From NCBI RefSeq assembly GCF_009870125.1, contig NC_046683.1, positions 55,009,869 through 55,073,868 on the forward strand: DNA of 64,000 nucleotides, in the 5' to 3' direction. The position numbers were made by a program, and so were the translations under genes. Within the stretch, counting starts at the first letter, position 1. Each line of letters starts with the position of its first letter. Under the pieces are notes generated by a model that was not told the DNA's origin, ran no database searches, and saw only the letters and a list, made by a program, of their open reading frames with translations. The DNA is from Drosophila pseudoobscura (taxonomy: Eukaryota > Arthropoda > Insecta > Diptera > Drosophilidae). This document shows, piece after piece, positions 59,775 through 64,000 of the stretch.

Positions 59775-62392
59775 ATGGTTAAAATCAGGAAAAAGGAGCC
59801 CATGAAGAAGCGTCTCACCCGCAAGGAGCAGCGCAAACAGAAACAGGAGGTGAAGAAAACCCACAAGAGGCTCTACCATGCGGGGAAAACAAACGGTACA
59901 CAGCGCGTGGTCGCTGCGGAAGCGGCCGCGCAGTCGTCAAAGGGTGGCCGAGATAAGAAGAAGAAGAAGAGAAGAAGCGCGAAAGTGAATCCCGAGGAGA
60001 TTCCAGTGGAACAGCTGCTGTCTGGGGAAGTGGACGCGGATGATGACGAATCCATTGCCTCGGACTTCAGCGATGCCGAAGTAGATGCCCTCCTTCCCGC
60101 CAGCAGAAAGGTGGAGACCTATGAACCGCTGGGAAAGAAGCCGAAGGTGCAGCGCGGCGCCATCCAGCGCCAGGATGAGATGGAGGTGCGCAGACGTGAG
60201 CTGCGACAGCAGAAGGAGCTGCAGGGCAAGGCCCGCAAGCAGCGGGTGAAGCAGCTAAAGGTCGACAACGAGGAGGAGGACCGGGAGATCGCCAAGTTGG
60301 AGAAGAAGCTGAAGCTCAACAAAAGCAAGGACAAGAATCGTTTGGTCCGCAAGATGTTCAACGATGGCTTGGATTACCTGCTGGACTTTTGCCTGGACGA
60401 TGATGAGGAGAAGCAAAAGTGGGAGGAAAAGCAGGAGAGGAAGCGCCAGATGAAAGAGCAGCAGGAGAGGGAAGAGGCGGGCATGTGGAGTGACGAGGAT
60501 GAAGGCGAAGATGAGGAAACGAAGCTGCCAGAAGGCGACGGCGACAGTGAATCGGAAGGAGCAGAGGAGAGCGAAACGGAGGATTCCGAAGAGGAGTACA
60601 GCGAAGAAGACGATGAAGACCAGCAGGAGGATGAGCAGCCGTCCAAATGTGAGTATCTCCAAGTGGGTCCCACCTCCATTAATCTCACATCTCCCTCCCT
60701 ACAGTCAAGGAAGACATCTATGGCCGAAAACGCGACGCCGAGGGCAACATACTGCCCGATCCCATCGAACAGGAGGCCACAGCCGCCGGCCAGAAGTACA
60801 TACCGCCGCATCAGCGTGCCCTAATGGCAGCAGCCAGTGCCGGCACAAACGAAAAGCAGGCCGAGATCCTGGCACGCCTCCTCAAACAATGCAAGGGTCT
60901 GCTAAATCGTTTGTCCGAGGCCAATCTCCACAAGATTGCCGTCGGCATTGAGGCCCTCTACATGAAGAACTCCCGCTACAACATGAACGAGACGCTCACA
61001 AGGCTGCTGCAAGAGGCGTTGCTGGGACCGACACGCACCCAGGAGCGCATGGTCCAAGAGCATATGGTGCTGCTGGCGTATCTGCACGCGCAAATCGGCA
61101 GCGAGATTGGCGCACACTTTCTGCAGACCTTTGTGGAGCTCTTTGACGGCCATCTGAAGGATGGGCATCTCGCCAGCCTGGCAGTGGAGGACAAGCAGCT
61201 GAACAACGTTGTGCTGCTCCTCTGTTACATGTACATCTTCAAGATCTACGAACTGAGTCTCCTGATGGAGCTGATCGGTCGCCTGGCCGACAACCTCTGC
61301 GAGAAGACAGTCGAATGTCTGCTGCTGATCTTCCAGTCGATAGGGTTCCGCCTGCGCAAGGACGATCCGTTGGCCTTCAAGACCATGATGCAGAATGTTC
61401 AGTCAAAGATTGCCGCCGCACCGCTCGAACTCAAGGAGAATCCCCGCCTGCGCTTCATGGTGGACATACTGAATGCCGTGAAGAACAACAACATGAACAA
61501 GCTGCCCCAATACGATCCCGAGCTGGCGGAGAATCTGCGCAAGCGGCTCAAGGCCATGCTGAAGAACGATCGCTATGTTGTGACCCTCAACATCGCGCTG
61601 GCGGATCTGCTGCGCGCCGACAAGGTGGGCAAATGGTGGATTGTGGGCTCTGCCTGGACGGGGAACCTCAACGAAATGGGCACGGCATCCAAACAGAAGG
61701 CGAACCAGTCGGGATCCTCTGCGGGATTTGCCGATCAACTGCTGGAGCTGGCCAAAAAGCAGCAAATGAACACAGCCGAGCGAAGGAATATCTTCTGCAT
61801 CATCATGAGTGCCGCCGACTACGTGGATGCCTTCGAGAAGATCCTCCACTTGTCGCTAAAGGATCAGCGCGCGGTGGCCTATGTGATCATACATTGCGCC
61901 CTCAACGAGCGCCGGGCGAATCCCTACTATGCGCATTTGGCCCTCAAATTCTGTCAGTACAATCGAAAGTACCAGCTGGCCTTTCAATTTGCCACCTGGG
62001 ATCGCATCAACGACATTGAATCGCTGTCGAAGGCGCAGATCCGCAATCTTGCCAGCTTTCTGCAGCAGTTGATACTCTCCGCGGGGCTGCAGCTGTCTGT
62101 GCTCAAAGTGGTTGACTTTATGCAGCTGGAGAGGCTTAGTTTCTTCTTCATGCGCGAGATCATGGTGAAGCTGCTGCTCGCCAGCGACGAGCGAGAGCTG
62201 CAGCAGTCGTTCGAGCGCATTGCCAAGAACTCCAAGCTGCAGCAGTTCAAGCAGAGCATTCGTCTGTTCATGCAGCACTTTCTGCTGCAGGAGGAGCAGC
62301 TGTCGAAGCTCAAGCTGAAGGAGGAGCAGCAGGAGCTGCTGCAGCAGCGCGTGGATCAGATGGACAAGCTCTTGGCCTACGTGGACTTGTAA
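59775..62392 (+). CDS. CG9004: NOM1/Sgd1 nucleolar MIF4G-MA3 protein
   Basis: Nucleolar factor for 18S rRNA/40S maturation that, in other organisms, targets protein phosphatase 1 and binds an eIF4A-type helicase. Exons 59775-60648 and 60705-62392 (56-bp intron, split Phe codon) encode 853 residues, close to human NOM1. The N-terminal 120 residues are Lys/Arg-rich (nucleolar targeting), followed by a charged coiled-coil-like region and a Glu/Asp/Ser run (about 235-290). FKEDIYGR begins the conserved part; the MIF4G domain spans about 335-545 (KGLLNRLSEANLHKIA onward); the MA3 domain starts near residue 650 (ERRNIFCIIMSAADYVDAF). The ATG at 59775 (AAAATGG) is preferred to one at 59724 because the basic N-terminus starts there. 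The stop lies 67 bp from the stop of the convergent WKF gene. Confidence 0.95.
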
Positions 62393-62459
62393 TTTACAAA
62401 ATAGAAAGAGTTTTATTTATTAAATTCTAGAGAAAAAACACTAACAATAGTCGTAACAC

Positions 62460-63334
62460 TCAATCGAAGCTCTGGAGTAGGTCACGGGCTCGCTGATAGC
62501 GTGTAGATTCTATCAGTTTCTGGCGCTCCGCCTCATCCTCAAGCTTCTCTCCCTCTTTGTCCAGCTTTTCGATGACCTCATCAGCCAGTTTGCTGATTTT
62601 TGCGCGAGCTGCCCCTTGGGAACTGGCCAGATACTCCAGGGCTATGTCCCAGATCTCTGCAGCAAGCTTCTCCTCATCGAAGGCCGTCTGCTGTATGGAT
62701 ATCTGGCGTAGCTTCACGAACTTCCACTCCGCCCGGGAGTTCTTCCACTGCAGCAGGTACTCCTCATTGCGCTTGGCCTCTTTGTTGGAGTTCTGATCCT
62801 TTTGGGCCTCGAGACGCTGCTGATGCTTCTGTTTCTTCTTCTGGCGCACGGTGACAATGGCTTTGGTGTTCTCCGGCTTGGAGGCCTCCTGCAGTTGTGC
62901 ATCTGTGGGCAGGCTCTCCTCGTTTTCCTCATCATCGTCCCCATCGTCCTTGCTGCGTTTCGCTTTGAGGGCAGCCGCCTCCTCACGCTGCTTGCGTTTG
63001 GCTACCTTCCGGGGACTAATCTCTGGGTTATCCTCCACCTCTTCGGGGGCCACGGCTACTGGGGTCTGTTTAATGCGCTTTTGCTTGGCCAAGGCGTCAT
63101 TTTCCTTTTGCCTACGCTTGCCTGAATGGATTTGTAAGATAAATGGATATTCTTTAGCACAGCAAGCTCCCACTTACCTGCTCTCTGCGCTTGCTCCTCC
63201 ATTTCGGGCTCCACAATCAAACTTTTGGTGGCCACCTCGTCGTCGCTGCTGTTATTCGAGGCAGCAGCTGCTTTCTCGTGCTTGCGCTTTTTGCCCTTGG
63301 GCTTCGGTTTGGTCTCCACCTCAGAACGGGCCAT
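62460..63334 (-). CDS. WKF-domain protein (C7orf50 homologue)
   Basis: Exons (- strand) are 63334-63178 and 63121-62460, joined over a 56-bp intron inside a Gly codon; 272 residues. The first 150 residues are strongly charged, with Lys/Arg clusters and Asp/Glu runs typical of nucleolar proteins. The C-terminal third carries the WKF signature (AEWKFVKLRQISIQQTAFD) followed by helical sequence, as in human C7orf50, a nucleolar protein linked to ribosome biogenesis. Function in flies is inferred from family and from the neighbouring NOM1 gene. TTTATT copies at 62412-62421 supply an AATAAA signal on the - strand, so its 3' end probably reaches the NOM1 3' UTR. Confidence 0.9.
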
Positions 63335-63689
63335 TTTTGGCTGGTATTTGATGCGTTCTTGGCTGAGAAATTCAAATTAATTCTCACGTTTTAACCAAAA
63401 TGCGTTCGTTCTAGGGCTGCAAGACCATCGACATTTTGCAACTCTGCCAACCGCAGCGTTTTCCCACTCTAGAGTCTAGACATGCCAGTCATATGTTTGC
63501 CCTGCAAATTTCACAACACTAACGCTGTCCAAACAAAATATTCCAAAATAATATCCGGTTTTCCTAAGTTTTATTGGTTTAATTAAATAAATACTGATCC
63601 GAAATCGATTCAATATACTATCCTCTGTACTGTTGTGCCTATGCAGAGCCACCGTTGCTGATTTTACGCGGTGTGCGGCAAAATTGAAC

Positions 63690-63868
63690 CCGAAACCAAA
63701 CGAAATTCCCATTGGAACAATTTGCGGCGCGAAAATTTATTAACCCGCGTGCCATAAGTGTGTGTGTGTGTGTGATAGTTGTTAATAATTAAAATGATGT
63801 GATTAAGTGCTTAGTTTAGCGTTTAATAGGTGCTCAGGTACAGGGCTCAATCAATCAGCCATTTATAG
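63690..63868 (+). other. Probable non-coding first exon of a gene extending right
   Basis: A strong donor, ATAG|GTAAGTTTTT, lies at 63868/63869. The upstream sequence has no long ORF and shows 5'-UTR-like words (GTGATTAAGTGCTTAG) plus a GT run (63758-63773). Its start is not defined. It diverges from the WKF-domain gene. Confidence 0.4.
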
Positions 63869-64000
63869 GTAAGTTTTTGCTTTAAGTTTTGCTGGCGGCA
63901 CAAATGTACGACTTTTGCGGCAACAACAAAACGTGGTTTTAGGGCCCCCTGCGCCTTCTGTCAACCGGTAAATGCAGTGTTTGTGTGTGTGTAAAGTGCG

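Overview
The window looks like nuclear DNA from a Drosophila species. Introns are short (about 44-77 bp, with one 8.7 kb exception), splice sites are GT..AG, start contexts are fly-like, and several proteins closely resemble fly orthologues. The gene set (myosuppressin receptor, phosphocholine cytidylyltransferase, MARCH6/Doa10 ligase, mitochondrial thioredoxin, mRpL23, NOM1) corresponds, from memory, to cytological region 62 of D. melanogaster 3L, i.e. Muller element D. Many very long poly-G/poly-C runs, CCCCTG-type repeats and GA/CA microsatellites suggest the obscura group (D. pseudoobscura-like). The species assignment is inference.

Left half (1-24 kb): non-coding, repeat-rich DNA leads into a myosuppressin-receptor GPCR gene (DmsR) on the + strand. 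Its first coding exon (13182-13249) is separated by an 8.7 kb intron from two further exons (21929-23076, 23153-23418). The intron holds a complete nested same-strand gene for a divergent RABL3-like small GTPase (18225-18954), with two DRE boxes and a TATA box upstream, and a 16-bp GATC-containing minisatellite of about 680 bp. The receptor ORF ends in TAG-C, followed by 79 in-frame coding-like codons, which makes it a candidate for stop-codon readthrough.

Middle (24-52 kb): mostly non-coding. On the - strand lies a three-exon CTP:phosphocholine cytidylyltransferase gene (34269-32971). A small predicted secreted-protein gene is at 43823-44130 (+). A probable - strand 5' leader lies around 46620-45970, just downstream (in its own sense) of a degenerate 200-bp tandem duplication.

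Right end (52-64 kb): a degenerate sirtuin (Sirt2-like) pseudogene at about 52.3-52.8 kb, then a compact housekeeping cluster. This runs MARCH6/Doa10 E3 ligase (-), mitochondrial thioredoxin (+), mRpL23 (-), NOM1 (+), a C7orf50/WKF-domain protein (-), and the probable non-coding first exon of another + gene at the right edge. The order alternates divergent promoters and convergent 3' ends. Several of these genes serve ribosome biogenesis or mitochondrial translation and redox, and the mRpL23/NOM1 shared promoter carries a CACGTG E-box.

No CRISPR array, rRNA, tRNA or intact transposon could be supported.
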